From assembly GCF_910596095.1 (NCBI RefSeq), contig NC_056554.1, positions 5,766,001 through 5,830,000 of the forward strand: DNA of 64,000 bases, read 5' to 3'. Numbering within the stretch: position 1 is the stretch's first letter; every line of letters starts with the position of its first letter. The DNA comes from Thunnus maccoyii (Eukaryota; Chordata; Actinopteri; Scombriformes; Scombridae). Made by a program: the position numbers and the translations under genes. Of the stretch, positions 62,340-64,000 are shown piece by piece. The notes under the pieces are model-generated. The model had not been told where the DNA came from and did not search any database. It was given only the letters and a program-made list of their open reading frames with translations.

Positions 62340-62560
62340 CACCTCTGTTTTTGTGGCAACATGTACAACAAACAACCTTCAAAGAATGTTCTGTGATTCC
62401 TTTAGACTTGCGTATTTTACATGTGATGTCAAAGATGCAGGGCTGGTTAGAAATGCGGAAACTCTTCGAGTAGCTAACCCACGAACACCTCAGAGGTGTG
62501 AGTGTACTTCTTTTAAATTTGGCAACGAAGAGTACAGTAACAGTGGAAATCAGCAAGTTG
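62340..62560 (-). pseudogene. Possible decayed cytoplasmic exon of an NITR
   Basis: The minus strand has VLFVAKFKRS, which may be an ITIM-type site with phenylalanine for tyrosine. Further on, VVHVATKTEV before a stop resembles the VVYAATR end with histidine for tyrosine. Frames differ. Weak call that rests on position downstream of the membrane exon at 63286-63405. Confidence 0.3.
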
Positions 62561-63159
62561 TAAGGCAAGATGTAAGTTTCACAACTCACATCACTTCTAA
62601 GAAACCTTCTGACAGAAGACAGGTGTTTTGTTTATGAAAGAGCTCAGTTCATTGCAGACTTTCAAAGTATCTGATGAAATGTAAGTGAAATCATTTTGAC
62701 AGAAGTGTTTGTGTTTCAGGAGAACTCACGTTACCCTGATAAACAGTTGTCTTTGTACACAGAATCAAAGTACAGATGAAACATGTTGGCTCTACTGCTT
62801 TACAGTGGAGTACACACATTCACTCCAGCAGTCATCCTGCTGTCTTCTTGATCTTTTGGCCTTGTGATCCCTTAAAGCAGCATAATGAAGGTAACTGTTA
62901 ACAAAATATATGGTTAATTACTATAATATAACATATAGCTCACAAGGCATGTGTAAGAACCTGTCATGGTGAAACAAACTGCATCATGCACTCAAATAAA
63001 TAATTTGTGTGCACTAATTAACAGAACATAACAACCAATTAAAACTACTAACAACCAAAGCTGACCAACAGCAGCAACAAAGGCTAGCGGAGAAAGAAAA
63101 ATAAAGATGTTGCTGTGCTGTTAAAAATTCTTAATTGTTCAATAGAACATGGTGCTTAC
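62561..63159. other. Intron-like sequence of the last NITR gene
   Basis: No exon with good splice sites is recognised between the linker exon at 63160 and the possible tail exon. Confidence 0.35.
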
Positions 63160-63405
63160 CTCTGCATTAGGAGTAGACGTCGCTGAAAATGTTGAGTCTG
63201 GTTGTGACACACGAAATAAAAAGTTAGTTTTATTCAAATGAAATGTGTCCTCATTACCTCAGTACTTCATTAATATTACAAGTACCTTTACATTGGCAGT
63301 TTCTCTTCATTATGCACACTGTGAGAGCCGGTAAAACAACCAGGACGGTGGTGAACACCAAAGCTCCACTCAAGAAATGCACCAAGGGAAGAAGGTCCAC
63401 CTCAT
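63160..63405 (-). CDS. NITR membrane and linker exons (partial gene, runs off window end)
   Basis: Membrane exon 63405-63286 has acceptor TCTACAG and donor GTACTT, phase 1 to 1. It encodes DEVDLLPLVHF, a span SGALVFTTVLVVLPALTVCI and the cysteine-rich KRNCQCK, a typical NITR membrane exon without charged residues. Linker exon 63182-63160 gives ATSTPNAE in matching phase. The Ig exons should lie to the right, past 64000. Tail exon uncertain (see 62340-62560). Confidence 0.7.
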
Positions 63406-64000
63406 CTGTAGACATTACAGAGCTTTTAGCTTTTTTTCTCATGTATATCATAATGGTCTGGAGCTTTTCAAGTCTACCTTAAAACAGAACTGACATGCCC
63501 ATATAGTATGTACAATAAAAGGGTTGTAAATAGTCCACCTCTCCATACAGGCCACAAAAAGATTTCAGTGTAAGTAAAGGGGGCCAAATCCACAGTTCTT
63601 TGACCTGTGTAAAAATTCATTCTTAAGTTCAGGTGATGCTAATATGAGGCTCTCAGCAGTCTGAGTTAGTCAAAACAAGTGTTTATCTTCCATATGCAAT
63701 ACTCACATGCCAGTTTAAAGAGTTGTTGATCCTCAACCCGTTTATCTTCCAGCGTTAGTCTTTTTTTGTGATTGTATCACCACAAAAAGCATCCCTTGCT
63801 TAGCTGTGGTGAAGGGATACTTCTTGGCAGTCAAATGTATATTTGTTGCCAGTGATAAACCTGTATTTAACTGCCAAGATGAAGATACCAACTTGATTTA
63901 TTTAAATTCTGAAATATTGAAGCCTCATATTAACTTTGGCTGAACTTTGAAAGCATATTTGTGCACAACAAAGACTGTTGATTTTATTCTCCATCTCTTA
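63406..64000. other. Intron or intergenic sequence, no exon recognised
   Basis: No Ig-domain motif (YYC, FGxG) is seen on the minus strand here, so the remaining exons of the last NITR lie beyond the window. Confidence 0.4.

Overview
The window is vertebrate nuclear DNA from a ray-finned fish, most likely a percomorph teleost. Evidence: small GT-AG exons, V-type immunoglobulin domains of the teleost NITR (novel immune-type receptor) kind, a Tc1-like transposon, tRNA-derived SINEs and other teleost-style repeats. I recognise no bacterial, organellar or viral genes. The species cannot be told from sequence alone.

Nearly all of 1-54 kb is a tandem cluster of one receptor family on the minus strand, called VR1-VR12 here in coordinate order. 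An intact gene has six exons: a 46-bp leader exon, one V-set exon (339-345 bp) with four cysteines, a short acidic stalk exon, a transmembrane exon, a 32-35 bp linker exon and a terminal exon. The terminal exon carries an ITIM (LNYAAL or LNYAAV) and an ITIM-like VVYAAT or VIYAAS. They look like inhibitory surface receptors. I do not recognise an established gene name for the family.

Layout. 1-10.4 kb: VR1 (partial), two insertions of an unclassified GGGCCC-ended repeat, and relic terminal exons. 10.4-17.4 kb: VR2 and VR3, a 4.4-kb tandem duplication. 17.4-37.2 kb: two rounds of a unit of about 9.97 kb (VR3/VR4/V relic/orphan exon, then VR5/VR6/V relic/orphan exon, ending in VR7). 37.9-54.1 kb: five units of about 3.4 kb, each with one VR8-VR12 gene. 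The first four also carry a broken plus-strand NITR-like fragment whose membrane segment contains arginine. 54.1-55.8 kb: LINE and Tc1 remnants. 55.9-63.5 kb: three NITR-type genes or remnants, with V domains carrying FGxG J-like motifs, one on plus and two on minus.

Duplication, unequal crossing-over, exon swapping and decay are all directly visible. VR5 and VR10 are hybrids. VR3 lost one exon's acceptor but can stay in frame by skipping it. VR7 is decayed. Several members have lost the first ITIM tyrosine. Fifteen relic or alternative features mark former genes. A Runx/Ets-like motif pair recurs beyond the 3' end of the units, and a GC box recurs about 65-75 bp upstream of each start codon. 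Together they suggest a lymphoid-expressed, fast-evolving inhibitory receptor array next to, and interleaved with, NITR genes.
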